64,000 bases of DNA from Myroides oncorhynchi (GCF_020905415.1 NZ_JAJJMP010000001.1:773501-837500), one strand, 5' to 3'; positions 36,810 to 46,666 are shown, numbered from the stretch's first letter. Program-made: numbers and translations. The notes: generated by a model not told the origin, from the sequence alone.

Positions 36810-39323
36810 TTACTTTTTAGTTGTCTTCTTTACAGTAGCCTTCTTCGTTGTAGTAGTCTTTTTAGCAGCAGTTTTCTTCGCAGGAGCTTTTGCCTCTATC
36901 ATCGCTTTTACTTCTTCTAGAGACAATGCAGCCGCATCTATATCCTTGCTCAATTCTATTTTAGTCTTGCCTTTAAGAATTACAGAGCGTCCCCACCTAG
37001 CCTTCTCAACTCTTATTCCCTCTGCTGTCCAGTCGTGAATAACTTTATCTTTTTCTTTTTGAATCTTATCTTCTATCAACTCATTAATATCATTCTGAGA
37101 TAAGTTATCAAAATTATACTTCTTATTAACATTAATAAAAACACCATTCCATTTTAGATATGGACCAAAACGGCCAACACCTTTTTGAACAGCTAATCCT
37201 TGGTAAGTAGCGATAGGAGCATCTGCTTGTTCTTTCTCCTTGATTAACTCTAAAGCTCTGTCTAAAGTCACATCAGCTGGTTCTTCACCTTTTGGCAATG
37301 AAATAAACGTTTTACCTACTCTAACATAAGGTCCAAATCTACCATTGTTTACCTCTACCTCTTCTCCCTTATAATCTCCAAGCGTTTTAGGAAGCAAGAA
37401 TAGAGCTAAAGCTTCTTCCAATGTAATAGTTCCAATATTTTGATCTGCTGCCAAACTTGCAAATTGCTTTTCTTCATCCTCTGGATTACCGATTTGAGCC
37501 ACAGGTCCAAACTTAGCTAAACGAACTAATACAGTTCGTCCAGATTTAGGATCTACTCCTAATATACGCTCTCCTGATTCGCGTTCTGCATTTTCCTCTA
37601 CATCCTTAACTGTTGGATGGAAGTGGTCATAGAACTCTTTCATCATCTTTGCCCAATCTTCATTTCCAGCTGCAATCTCATCAAAATCTTCTTCAACTTT
37701 AGCTGTGAAGTTATAATCTAAGATTGTTTTGAAGTTTTTAACTAAGAAATCATTCACAATCATACCAATATCTGTAGGGATTAACTTCCCTTTATCAGAA
37801 CCAGTTTTCTCCGTAAGAACTGTCTCTTTCACCTCAGTACCTCTAAGCATCATCATCTTATAGTTGCGCTCTTTTCCTTCTGTCTGTCCCTTTTCTACAT
37901 ACGTTCTTGCGATAATTGTAGATATTGTAGGTGCATATGTAGAAGGTCTACCGATACCAAGCTCTTCTAATTTCTTAACCAAAGAAGCTTCTGTATATCT
38001 AGCTGCTGGTTTCGTAAAACGCTGTGTTGCTACTAAAGCATTCTGCTCTAATCCTTCTCCAACTCTTAATGCTGGCAAGATTCCTTCTACCTCTTCATCT
38101 TCATCATCATGCCCTTCTAAATACACTTTTAAGAACCCTTCGAACAACAATACCTCCCCAGAAGCCACGAACTGTTCTTTAAACTTGTTTGCTTCGATAC
38201 GTACATTAGTTCTTTCTAGTTGAGCATCACTCATCTGAGAAGCTAATGTTCTCTTCCAAATCAAGTCATATAAGCGAGCTTGATCTCTATCTACAGCAGC
38301 ATTATGAAGTGCCATATTAGTTGGACGAATTGCCTCGTGAGCTTCTTGAGCACCTTTACTTTTCGTTACATAAGTACGTGGTTTAGAATATTCCGCACCA
38401 TAAGACTTTGTGATTTCAGCCGCAGCCGCTCCCATTGCATCTTTTGATAAGTTCACACTATCCGTTCTCATATAGGTAATTAACCCACTCTCATATAGAC
38501 GTTGTGCTAACATCATCGTTTGACCTACTGAGTAGTGAAGTTTTCTAGCAGCTTCCTGTTGAAGTGTAGAAGTGGTGAATGGTGCTGCTGGAGATTTTTT
38601 TGCTGGTTTAGTTTCTAAATCAGCTACCCTATATGCTGCACCAATATTAATCGCTAAGAAATCTTTTGCTTCTTTTTCAGTCGCAAAATTCTTAGGTAGT
38701 TTAGCTTTTAATGTTTTTCCTTCAGCAGTTTTAAACTCTGCTGATATATGATATGATGACTCTACATTAAAGTCGTTAATCTCTCTTTCTCTCTCCACGA
38801 TAAGACGTACAGCTACTGACTGCACACGTCCTGCCGACAACCCTCCTTTTACTTTTTTCCATAATATAGGTGAAAGCTCATATCCTACTAATCGGTCTAA
38901 TACACGTCTAGCTTGCTGAGCATTCACTAAGTTATAATCTATCTGACGAGGATTATCAATTGCTTTTAATATCGCATTTTTTGTAATCTCATGAAATACA
39001 ATACGCTTAGTATTTGTATCTTTTAAATTTAGTTCTTCCGCTAGGTGCCATGCAATAGCCTCCCCTTCGCGGTCCTCATCGGATGCTAACCAAACCATTT
39101 CAGCTTTCTTTGCAAGATCCTTTAACTTCTTAACTAATGCCTTTTTATCGGATGAAACCTCATATTTAGGCTTAAAGTTATTCTCTACATCTACTCCTAT
39201 TTCTTTAGAAGGTAAATCTGCTATATGTCCATAACTAGATTCTACCTGATAATCCTGTCCTAAAAATTTTTCAATGGTTTTTGCCTTTGCAGGTGACTCA
39301 ACAATCACTAAATTCTTTGCCAT
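36810..39323 (-). CDS. topA: DNA topoisomerase I
   Basis: 837 residues. The Toprim domain begins NLVIVESPAKAKTIEKFLG and has ASDEDREGEAIAWHL. The active-site Tyr is in ESGLITYMRTDS. Instead of zinc-finger Cys clusters, the C-terminus has repeated topoisomerase C-terminal modules (GRFGPYVRVGKTFISLPKG, GRFGPYLKWNGVFINV). It ends with a Lys/Thr/Ala-rich tail (KKTAAKKTTTTKK), probably unstructured and DNA-binding. It relaxes negative supercoils. The arginase-fold gene follows after 6 bp. Confidence 0.98.
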   Translation of the reverse strand: MAKNLVIVESPAKAKTIEKFLGQDYQVESSYGHIADLPSKEIGVDVENNFKPKYEVSSDKKALVKKLKDLAKKAEMVWLASDEDREGEAIAWHLAEELNLKDTNTKRIVFHEITKNAILKAIDNPRQIDYNLVNAQQARRVLDRLVGYELSPILWKKVKGGLSAGRVQSVAVRLIVEREREINDFNVESSYHISAEFKTAEGKTLKAKLPKNFATEKEAKDFLAINIGAAYRVADLETKPAKKSPAAPFTTSTLQQEAARKLHYSVGQTMMLAQRLYESGLITYMRTDSVNLSKDAMGAAAAEITKSYGAEYSKPRTYVTKSKGAQEAHEAIRPTNMALHNAAVDRDQARLYDLIWKRTLASQMSDAQLERTNVRIEANKFKEQFVASGEVLLFEGFLKVYLEGHDDEDEEVEGILPALRVGEGLEQNALVATQRFTKPAARYTEASLVKKLEELGIGRPSTYAPTISTIIARTYVEKGQTEGKERNYKMMMLRGTEVKETVLTEKTGSDKGKLIPTDIGMIVNDFLVKNFKTILDYNFTAKVEEDFDEIAAGNEDWAKMMKEFYDHFHPTVKDVEENAERESGERILGVDPKSGRTVLVRLAKFGPVAQIGNPEDEEKQFASLAADQNIGTITLEEALALFLLPKTLGDYKGEEVEVNNGRFGPYVRVGKTFISLPKGEEPADVTLDRALELIKEKEQADAPIATYQGLAVQKGVGRFGPYLKWNGVFINVNKKYNFDNLSQNDINELIEDKIQKEKDKVIHDWTAEGIRVEKARWGRSVILKGKTKIELSKDIDAAALSLEEVKAMIEAKAPAKKTAAKKTTTTKKATVKKTTKK

Positions 39324-40354
39324 ACTTCATTATTTTGTGAAGCAAAAATATATGATTTTTTTGAATATATCCGTGCTACTACTTATTAATACCCGTTTTA
39401 ACTAATATCCCAATCTATATTTTATAAAATAATTACCAAATTATCCATAATATAAACCAGTAATAGGTTCACAAATCAATGTTTTAATTTTTTTTACAAA
39501 CAAAATCAAAAGATAATACAATTTAATAACATTTCTCTAAAAATTTTAATTATTACCTTCAACTAGGCTTCGATAGTCCTTTTTTATACTTGTGCATATA
39601 TCATTTAGCAAAGAATAATACAACTAATCTATACCTAACCTCACTACAATCGAATTACAATTAATTGTTCTATTTAATAGTCATCTAAAAAATTAGTACA
39701 AAAAAAAATCCTTCAAAATACGCACCTTCATGTTCAAAATAATACTTCGTATTTTTTTTAATTAATCCCTTAACTGTATAGAAAGATTGAACTAATCCCT
39801 TAATATGAAATCTTTTTACCTCTCTTTCATCCATATATAGTATCTAACACACCTAAATTCTAAAAAAAAACAAATCTTTTTTCTATCCAAAAAAACACAA
39901 AACACTATAAAACAACACCTTAATTTTAAAAATAAAAACAACGAACTTCTCAAGAACAACCTTCAATCCTACTCTACATCTACCTTATACTTAACTCCTA
40001 GGACAATTATAGGAGAATGATAGGACAATAACTGGGGATAATGCTTAAATCTCCAAGAAACCAGCTGTCATACATCTATTATTCAGCATTCATTCTTTAC
40101 TTACTATAATATGAATTATAACCTGTACAAAATGAAATCTGACTAAAAAAGGAAATATTTCACTCTTTTTGAACACCTATTCCATTCGCATTCAACCATC
40201 AAGTCAGAGCATCAAAGGGCTGAACGACCGATAAAACTTTCTCAACAATTATATACTTGGCATTCAGATTTTTATATATTAGAAAATAGGGAATAGTATG
40301 GACGAATTACAATTCGACTCAACAAAAAAACAACATCACGAAAAAACAAAAATC
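39324..40354. other. 1-kb AT-rich stretch without genes
   Basis: No frame of convincing coding quality is present on either strand. Visible items are a TATTTTTG -7-like element on the minus strand for topA (39343-39350), the 11-bp repeat at 39999-40042, and poly-A/T runs. An open frame in front of the DUF6266 start (from 40298) adds 19 residues without family support. The length is unusual beside the tight spacing elsewhere and suggests decay or repeated insertion. Confidence 0.6.
39999..40042. repeat. 11-bp tandem repeat, three to four units
   Basis: TAGGACAATTA, TAGGAGAATGA and TAGGACAATAA are contiguous, followed by a weaker unit CTGGGGATAAT. The unit length is the same as at 804-836 and 20597-20640, with unrelated sequence. 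Confidence 0.8.
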
Positions 40355-41064
40355 ATGGCAGAAATCAAACAGGGTATACTAGGTCCCGTAAATGGTAAGA
40401 TAGGAACAGTAGTTGGAGTAACGTGGAGAGGAGTAAATTACATCCGCGCTAAACCTCGTAAATCAAGCAAAAAACCATCAATGAAGCAATTACTCCAATG
40501 GGATAAGATGAGCCTAGTATCAACGTTTGCAAGTAAATTCAAGGATTTTGTCAATGCAAATTGTCCACCTGTGCTGAAGGGAAAAAAATGGATAGCAGGT
40601 AAGGAACAAATGATCTCTAGACTAATGACACAAGGCATCAATTTAATCAATGGGGAACAACATGTCAAAGTAGAAGAAGCTTTATTATCTATCGGCAACC
40701 TCGCCCCTGCAGTAATTAAAAAGATTAATCGTCTAAAGACTGGCTAGTTTAAAGTACAATGGGAAATGGATTGATTAATGCCCTAACACTAAATACAGAT
40801 AAACTAACAATGATGCTGTATAACGAGACCTTGGATCAATTTTTAGCTATATCTGATGTGGGAAATCGCGTAGATAAGTACGCTCATTTTAGCATACCTG
40901 CTGATTGGGACAAGGGTACTGTTTACTTTTGGAGTATGTGGAAAGCCGCTGATGGCAGTGTCAATAGTACAAGTTGCTTTCACGGAATAATAGAATTGGG
41001 AAATTTAGAGAAGGAAACAGTAAACGGGGAACTGAAAGCAGGAAACGGGGAACAGGGAGCTTAG
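40355..41064 (+). pseudogene. DUF6266 gene broken by a stop and a frameshift
   Basis: The start MAEIKQGILGPVNGKIGTVVGVTWRGVNYIRAKP is the typical N-terminus of DUF6266 proteins. The frame is interrupted by TAG at 40745-40747. Reading through gives FKVQWE, which fits the family's T/V-W-x-N strand. A one-base loss just after (about 40763-40767) then shifts to the frame of NGLINALTLNTDKLTMMLYNE...TVYFWSMWKAADGSVNSTSCFHG, the family's C-terminal half. Two independent lesions make a functional full-length protein unlikely. The first 130 codons could still be translated. Function of DUF6266 is unknown; in Bacteroidota such genes occur as isolated or multi-copy genes. Confidence 0.8.
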
Positions 41065-41074
41065 AACGGAAACC
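41012..41074 (+). repeat. Heptanucleotide tandem repeat
   Basis: Nine consecutive 7-bp units: AGGAAAC, AGTAAAC, GGGGAAC, TGAAAGC, AGGAAAC, GGGGAAC, AGGGAGC, TTAGAAC and GGAAACC. A rough consensus is RGGRAAC, with C at the last place in every unit. They encode the low-complexity end of the DUF6266 remnant (ETVNGELKAGNGEQ) and include its stop. Confidence 0.75.
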
Positions 41075-41669
41075 AGCTACATTTTGAGGTTATACCTATA
41101 GAACAAGCTAGAAATATCTCTCTTAAAAACTTTCTAGAAGAAGTGGAATCAAAAACTGAAGTAGAGACTATATCTCCCATTACACTTTCTTTCAAAGAAA
41201 ATCAGGTAATAGATCAAGTACATACTCTGGATCAAAATCCAACTATAGATTCAGAGAAATGCTCTAATGAAGATAAAACTATTCCACCTTTCAGGATCCC
41301 CTTCAAAGAAGAGAAATTAAAGAAGTGGAATCAAAAACTGAAGTAGAGACTATATCTCCCATTACACTTTCTTTCAAAGAAAATCAGGTAATAGATCAAG
41401 TACATACTCTGGATCAAAATCCAACTATAGATTCAGAGAAATGCTCTAATGAAGATAAAACTATCCCACCTTTCAGGATCCCCTTCAAAGAAGAAAAATT
41501 AAAGAAGTGGACTCCTCCTGGCTTTATCCGAAAAGTAAACAAAGAGATTATCAAGCACGCTAAAACAACAGAAAATGAGGAAAAAACGAACCAAATGGAT
41601 AAAAAACCGAACAATGACTCACGTTCTATATTAGAGCTTGACACTATAACAGAAGAACAGAAAGAATGA
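41065..41669 (+). pseudogene. Unrecognised gene remnant disrupted by a 182-bp duplication
   Basis: From 41065 the frame reads NGNQLHFEVIPIEQARNISL and then EVESKTEVETISPITLSFKE up to a stop at 41344-41346. A second frame, shifted by two bases, repeats the same residues from 41325 and continues to KKWTPPGFIRKVNKEIIKHAKTTENEE and a stop at 41667. Removing one 182-bp copy restores a single open frame, so the duplication is probably recent. No start codon of its own is evident upstream of the repeat, and it shares the frame of the DUF6266 C-terminus. I do not recognise a family. Confidence 0.6.
41141..41504 (+). repeat. Tandem duplication, two 182-bp copies
   Basis: 41141-41322 and 41323-41504 are almost identical (differences such as ATTCC/ATCCC and GAGAAA/GAAAAA). 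A third, 7-bp start AAGTGGA follows. 182 is not a multiple of three, so the duplication causes a frameshift. The short junction repeat AAGAAGTGGA fits replication slippage. Confidence 0.95.
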
Positions 41670-41801
41670 AAAAAGAGAACTTTACAGATGTACCTGCTAT
41701 GAGATAAATATATACGACTTTACAAATATGTCGCATTTTTACAATGGTACTATATTCACAAGAAATACATTTGTTCTAATTAATAACTTATCTTTATCAA
41801 T

Positions 41802-42083
41802 ATGGAAAAATTTGTAGTTGCACAGTTTTATATCAAACCTGAATACATCAATGAATTCAGAACGTTGACTAGTGCATTAATCAAGCACACTAGACTAGAA
41901 GCGGGTAATATAGCGTATAATTTATATCAAGATGTAGAGGATGATACTCATTTTGTGTTCAATGAGAAATTTAAAGATCAAGCTAGCTTTGATACTCATA
42001 CGCAGACAGCACATTTCACTACATTTATTAATGCGGTAGGTCATACCTATGTTAAAGACCCAATTATCGAGATTATAAAATAA
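41802..42083 (+). CDS. ABM-domain monooxygenase (YgiN-like)
   Basis: 93 residues, a complete antibiotic-biosynthesis-monooxygenase ferredoxin-like fold. Signs are VAQFYIKPEYINEF, TRLEAGNIAYNLYQDVEDDTHFVFNEKF and THTQTAHFTTFINAV, with conserved Glu/Asn/His positions. Relatives oxidise quinols or other aromatics without cofactor. The AraC-type gene starts 2 bp after its stop, so the pair is co-transcribed and the regulator may respond to the same compound. Confidence 0.92.
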   Translation: MEKFVVAQFYIKPEYINEFRTLTSALIKHTRLEAGNIAYNLYQDVEDDTHFVFNEKFKDQASFDTHTQTAHFTTFINAVGHTYVKDPIIEIIK

Positions 42084-42085
42084 CA

Positions 42086-42889
42086 ATGCAATTAACACAT
42101 CGTAAGCCTACAGCTAATCTATTAGCTTATATCAATAGATATTATTGGAGAAGTTCTACTACAGCAGTAGAAGCGATTACTATGTTTCCTCTAGTAGCGG
42201 GTACAGGTGTCGATGTATATATACATTTCGACACCTCATTCTCTGTTAATAAACAATCGTTACCAACCTCTCATATCCTCTGCCCTCGTCAGTATATGGA
42301 TATTAGTATGGCAGACAGTTTAGATTTTATCGCTATTCGTTTTAACCACGGTGCTTTTAGACATTTCTGTGACATCAATTTTAATGAGCTAAATAATAAT
42401 TTTCTGACTCTACAGGACTTGTGGAAAGAAGATGGTGACATACTAATAAACCAACTATATTACGCTAAAGAAATCACTCACAGAGAACAACTCTTAAATG
42501 AGTTCTTTTCCATTCAACTCTTAAAACATCAAAAGACGAACAGCATTCTAGATCAAGCAATGCGTACGATATATACTAATCACAATGCCACTTGTATCAG
42601 TGATATCAGTAAGCAACTTACAATGAGTACTCGCCACTTCGAACGCAAGTTTAAAGAAGAGTTTGGTTTTACCCCTAAGAAGTTTCAAGTAGTAAGTCGA
42701 TTCGAAAGTACCCTGCGCAAGTTATTTCTAACTACTGAAACTAACTACTTATCTATTGTGTTAGACAGTGGATACTATGATCAGTCTCACTTTATTAAAG
42801 ACTGTATGACCTATACAAACTTATCCCCTACAGAGATTCTGACACATAAAGATCAGTCTTTGCATTTTTATTTTAAGAGGAAGGGGTAG
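42086..42889 (+). CDS. AraC family transcriptional regulator
   Basis: 267 residues. The N-terminal part (about 1-150) resembles the DUF6597-type sensing domain (KPTANLLAYINRYYWR, DSLDFIAIRFNHGAFRHFC). The C-terminal double helix-turn-helix (about 170-265) contains ISKQLTMSTRHFERKFKEEFGFTPKKFQVVSRFE and LSIVLDSGYYDQSHFIKDCMTYTNLSPTE. It likely controls its own operon with the ABM monooxygenase. Confidence 0.92.
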   Translation: MQLTHRKPTANLLAYINRYYWRSSTTAVEAITMFPLVAGTGVDVYIHFDTSFSVNKQSLPTSHILCPRQYMDISMADSLDFIAIRFNHGAFRHFCDINFNELNNNFLTLQDLWKEDGDILINQLYYAKEITHREQLLNEFFSIQLLKHQKTNSILDQAMRTIYTNHNATCISDISKQLTMSTRHFERKFKEEFGFTPKKFQVVSRFESTLRKLFLTTETNYLSIVLDSGYYDQSHFIKDCMTYTNLSPTEILTHKDQSLHFYFKRKG

Positions 42890-42957
42890 ACTATTTTAAC
42901 TTATAATGCTCATTATAGGTATTCTTCACTCTACGACTTTATTGCAATAATTAATCA

Positions 42958-43578
42958 TTATAAGCTATCTAATAATACAGGTAGTTCTTTAAACTCTTTT
43001 ATCACAAAATCATAATCCTGTGTATTACCAAAACCATAATCAACAAATATAAAAGGGATATTGTTTTTCCTTGCAGATATTAAGTCATACTCAGTATCTC
43101 CAACATAGAACACTGTATCAGTTATATTATTTCGATTTATAACTTGCCTAATATTCTCAGACTTCTCCATCTTAGTTCTACCTGCTGATTCGAAATCTTG
43201 AAACAGATTTTGTAACTGATAGTATTCCAGAAACACCTCAATATACCCATCTTGACAATTGCTAACAATAAACAAATTATAGTCCTTCTTTAGAGTATTC
43301 AGACATTTTTCCACATCTTGATATAAGACACCACCATACTTTCTTAAGTATAATAATTCCTCACTAGACAACTCCCTTTGCAAATCATTAATCTCCTTGT
43401 CAGATAATTTGTAAAGGCTTCTTATAATGTCCTTTTGAGACAAGCCAATTAAAGGAGTTAACTTATCAGCGTTAATCAACTCATAACCACGTCTAACAAA
43501 CACTTGATTCCATGCATTAACAATACTACTACGAGAATCCCACAATGTACCATCTAAGTCAAAAATAACATTTTTCAT
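42958..43578 (-). CDS. HAD-superfamily hydrolase (phosphoglycolate-phosphatase-like)
   Basis: 206 residues. Motif I VIFDLDGTLWDS has both Asp, motif II is LFIVSNCQ, motif III Lys lies in KMEKSENI, and motif IV is VFYVGDTEYDLISARKNNIPF. The cap is the small helical type. The substrate is not predictable. It stands alone between the AraC gene and the two membrane-protein genes. Confidence 0.9.
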   Translation of the reverse strand: MKNVIFDLDGTLWDSRSSIVNAWNQVFVRRGYELINADKLTPLIGLSQKDIIRSLYKLSDKEINDLQRELSSEELLYLRKYGGVLYQDVEKCLNTLKKDYNLFIVSNCQDGYIEVFLEYYQLQNLFQDFESAGRTKMEKSENIRQVINRNNITDTVFYVGDTEYDLISARKNNIPFIFVDYGFGNTQDYDFVIKEFKELPVLLDSL

Positions 43579-43766
43579 ATATTAAAAAATCGGAGTTATA
43601 TTATGTTTACCTGTTGTGCTTAACACAAAACAACTTATAATAAATATTTTAAACCCTAGGATGCTGTAATTCAAAAAATCACTCATGGCAATTTTCAATA
43701 GTCTAAACTGTCTTGACATACCTTAGAAGGTTAAACATCGTGAGAAAAAAAACAACTATTACAGCC

Positions 43767-44321
43767 CTATTTTACTTCATACCTTACTTCTACTTTATCC
43801 CCTTCTATCAGAGGCATACCGCTGACACTTGTTAATTGTTCTTGATCTACCTTTTGGCATAATACATTAACAAAAGCATAGATACCAGCATTCTGTTGTT
43901 TATTAGATTTATCCCATGCTGTCTCTATTGATAATGATGCAGTATTAGTGTATATCTCCATGACTAGTTGGCACTTATCCCCTGAAATAGATAGTTTCTT
44001 TATATCCTTGACAGCGATATTCCATTGTTCCTTTTTAAAACTTATAAGGACACTATCTCCTTCAATTTCTATCTGCCATACTCCAGATAGGTTCATCTTT
44101 ACATATAAAGACACGATACCATATCCTATACCATAACATACACCGAAATACCCTATCGCCACTATGCGATGAAGTTCCTTGACTGTAAATGCTCCATAAG
44201 TACGTTCCACTATAAAGGAAATCACGTAGAACGCTAAAAAACTCAATGCTATAGCGATAGCAGTCATCCACAGATTACTCAACTTCTTACTACCCTTAAA
44301 CACAAAATCACTCTTCTGCAT
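43767..44321 (-). CDS. Membrane protein of unknown function, partner B
   Basis: 184 residues. Two membrane helices (about 17-40 and 52-75) are followed by a beta-rich cytoplasmic domain (GVWQIEIEGDSVLISFKKEQWNIAVKDIKKLSI) with the alternating pattern of bacterial PH-like domains. The same two-helix plus beta-domain plan is found in the gene 3 bp upstream, so the pair may be distant paralogues acting together. No family recognised. Confidence 0.72.
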   Translation of the reverse strand: MQKSDFVFKGSKKLSNLWMTAIAIALSFLAFYVISFIVERTYGAFTVKELHRIVAIGYFGVCYGIGYGIVSLYVKMNLSGVWQIEIEGDSVLISFKKEQWNIAVKDIKKLSISGDKCQLVMEIYTNTASLSIETAWDKSNKQQNAGIYAFVNVLCQKVDQEQLTSVSGMPLIEGDKVEVRYEVK

Positions 44322-44324
44322 AAC

Positions 44325-44891
44325 TTATAATTTTAGCTTATATGTCCTTACGAACTTATTAGTACCCCCATTCTGTTTTACACTATACTCCTCCATACGA
44401 AGTCTAGCCCTAATGACTTGATGAAATTCGTCTGATAGCATCGTTTTTTCTTTACTATAATCCATTATTAAGCTAAAATTACCTTTAGTCGTATAAAAAT
44501 AGTATGTAGAGACCTTCATTATAGCATCTCCTCCTTCGTACTTATCCACTGCCACATCTACTTTAGTCACGTCTTCATAGCGCATACTAAGTACTTTATC
44601 AGCTCTATAAAAAGAGATTGTTTGATCCCCTGCCACAACCTGTTTTAACTTAATATGTGGAAACAACCACTTACGTGCTAGTACAAATACAGCTACCAAA
44701 TATGGTAATAGAAACAATGTCAAAACCCAATTATAATACTTACCTAATTGAAGATTATCTAATACATACTCACACACACCTATTATGTACAACAGTGTAA
44801 CCAGCATAACGCCTAATATTAACCCTAAAAGTCCAATAACGGTACTTTTATAAAATAGGTAATCTACTTTAAAACTTTTATCATACAACAT
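44325..44891 (-). CDS. Membrane protein of unknown function, partner A
   Basis: 188 residues. Two helices (about 15-40 and 55-75) precede a beta-rich domain (DQTISFYRADKVLSMRYEDVTKVDVAVDKY, KVSTYYFYTTKGNFSLIMDY) resembling a PH-like fold. It lies 3 bp before partner B, so the genes are one unit. No function can be assigned. The 303-bp gap 44892-45194 upstream contains the miaB promoter and otherwise AT-rich sequence. Confidence 0.72.
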   Translation of the reverse strand: MLYDKSFKVDYLFYKSTVIGLLGLILGVMLVTLLYIIGVCEYVLDNLQLGKYYNWVLTLFLLPYLVAVFVLARKWLFPHIKLKQVVAGDQTISFYRADKVLSMRYEDVTKVDVAVDKYEGGDAIMKVSTYYFYTTKGNFSLIMDYSKEKTMLSDEFHQVIRARLRMEEYSVKQNGGTNKFVRTYKLKL

Positions 44892-45133
44892 CCTATATGT
44901 AAATTATTATTTATAATTAAACAAATACGAGTCTATAAAACAAATTATTCTCGCAAATAAACTATAAATTAACAACATATATAACAAATATACAATATCA
45001 AAATTCAAAGAATATTACGCCTAATTAATTACTCTCTGTGTTGATATAATTCCCTCTTTATTTATTGCTTTTGTCTCAACTACTCACAGTTACTTGATTG
45101 CTAAACACCACCTACTTTTTACTCGCTGTCATC

Positions 45134-45163
45134 TTGTCAGTTAGTGAAAAAAAAGTATCTTTG
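45134..45163 (+). promoter_or_regulatory. Promoter of the miaB operon
   Basis: TTG at 45134-45136, a 19-bp spacer and TATCTTTG at 45156-45163 match the flavobacterial consensus very well. The miaB start is 32 bp downstream. Confidence 0.8.
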
Positions 45164-45194
45164 TGGCTTAAAGTAAAACACCCTTAAGTATCTT

Positions 45195-46643
45195 ATGGAA
45201 AAGGTAATTGACGAAAATAAACAAGGTACAAGCTTACAATTAGAACAAAAGCAAGACAACAAGAAGAAGCTATTCATCGAGAGCTACGGTTGTCAAATGA
45301 ATTTCTCTGACAGTGAGATTGTAGCTTCTATCCTATCTAACGAAGGATATAATACAACTGATAAACTAGAAGAGGCTGATTTAGTATTAGTAAATACATG
45401 TTCGATCAGAGATAAAGCAGAACAAACTGTGCGTAAACGCCTTACTCAGTACAACCAAATGAAGACTAAGAATCCTGGGATGAAAGTCGGGGTATTAGGT
45501 TGTATGGCAGAGCGTCTTAAAGCTAAATTCTTAGAAGAAGAAAAAATCGTAGACATGGTAGTAGGTCCAGATGCCTATAAAGATCTTCCTAATCTATTAA
45601 AAGATGTAGAAGAAGGTAGAGATGCTATCAATGTAATCTTATCTAAAGACGAGACTTATGGTGATATCTCTCCTGTGCGTCTTCAGAGTAATGGAGTGAC
45701 GGCATTCGTATCTATCACTAGAGGATGCGATAATATGTGTACATTCTGTGTAGTACCCTTCACTAGAGGTCGTGAGCGTAGTCGTGATCCACAGAGTATC
45801 ATTGAAGAGATTAGAGATTTAAAAGAACGCGGGTTTAAAGAGGTAACTTTATTAGGTCAAAACGTAGATAGCTTCGTATGGTATGGTGGAGGTCTTAAGA
45901 AAGACTTCGAGAAAGCAACTGAGATGCAAAAAGCAACTGCAGTGGACTTCGCTCAGCTATTAGATCAATGTGCTACTATGTTCCCTAAGATGAGATTCCG
46001 TTTCTCTACATCTAATCCACAAGATATGCATATCGAAGTAATCGAAATGGTAGCTAAGCATGATAATATCTGTAAGTATATTCACCTACCAGTACAATCT
46101 GGAAGCACACGTATCTTACAAGAGATGAACCGCCAGCATACTAGAGAACAATATATCGCATTAGTAGATAAGATTTATGAACTAATTCCTGATATTTCGT
46201 TATCACAGGACATCATAACTGGTTTTCCTACGGAGACAGAGGAAGATCACCAAGACACATTATCACTTATAGAGCATGTCAGATATGACTTTGGTTATAT
46301 GTTCGCTTACTCAGAAAGACCAGGGACATTGGCTGCCCGTAAACTAGAAGATGATGTACCAGAAGAGGTTAAAAAACGTCGCTTAAGCGAGATTATCGAT
46401 GTACAACGTGCTATCGGTCTTGAACGTATGGAACGATTTTTAGGTACTACAGTAGAGGTGCTAATAGAGAAAACATCTAAGAGATCTGAAGTAGAATGGT
46501 CTGGGCGTAACTCTCAGAATACGACTGTAATCTTCCCTAAAGAGAATTATAATGTAGGTGACTTCGTCATGGTAGAAATCACAGACTGTACATCTGCTAC
46601 ACTTATTGGTAAGCCTGTAGGATACTCTTCTATGCAAGAGTAA
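45195..46643 (+). CDS. miaB: tRNA-2-methylthio-N6-dimethylallyladenosine synthase
   Basis: 482 residues. The N-terminal MTTase domain has Cys in [20 protein letters not shown] and VLGCMAER for the auxiliary Fe-S cluster. The radical-SAM motif is [20 protein letters not shown]-terminal TRAM domain ends the protein ([21 protein letters not shown]). It adds the methylthio group at A37 of tRNAs reading UNN codons. The acidic first 27 residues are longer than in E. coli. First of the run miaB-sigma-54 activator-lptE-TPR-secG. Confidence 0.97.
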   Translation: MEKVIDENKQGTSLQLEQKQDNKKKLFIESYGCQMNFSDSEIVASILSNEGYNTTDKLEEADLVLVNTCSIRDKAEQTVRKRLTQYNQMKTKNPGMKVGVLGCMAERLKAKFLEEEKIVDMVVGPDAYKDLPNLLKDVEEGRDAINVILSKDETYGDISPVRLQSNGVTAFVSITRGCDNMCTFCVVPFTRGRERSRDPQSIIEEIRDLKERGFKEVTLLGQNVDSFVWYGGGLKKDFEKATEMQKATAVDFAQLLDQCATMFPKMRFRFSTSNPQDMHIEVIEMVAKHDNICKYIHLPVQSGSTRILQEMNRQHTREQYIALVDKIYELIPDISLSQDIITGFPTETEEDHQDTLSLIEHVRYDFGYMFAYSERPGTLAARKLEDDVPEEVKKRRLSEIIDVQRAIGLERMERFLGTTVEVLIEKTSKRSEVEWSGRNSQNTTVIFPKENYNVGDFVMVEITDCTSATLIGKPVGYSSMQE

Positions 46644-46666
46644 ATAGCAATATTTAAATTAAAAAA

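Noticed and set aside
37864..38223. 119-codon open frame opposite topA
   Set aside because: Ser/Pro-rich antisense shadow of a conserved gene; no independent evidence. The same holds for antisense frames in gldM (31971-32444), the beta-barrel gene (22958-23350) and groEL (51103-51420).
43600..43640. Imperfect palindrome TTGTG-N5-CACAA upstream of the HAD gene
   Set aside because: Arms are only 5 bp and the sequence is simple; not enough to call an operator.
45001..45133. Possible small RNA gene upstream of miaB
   Set aside because: The sequence is AT-rich with no stable hairpin or terminator before the miaB promoter.
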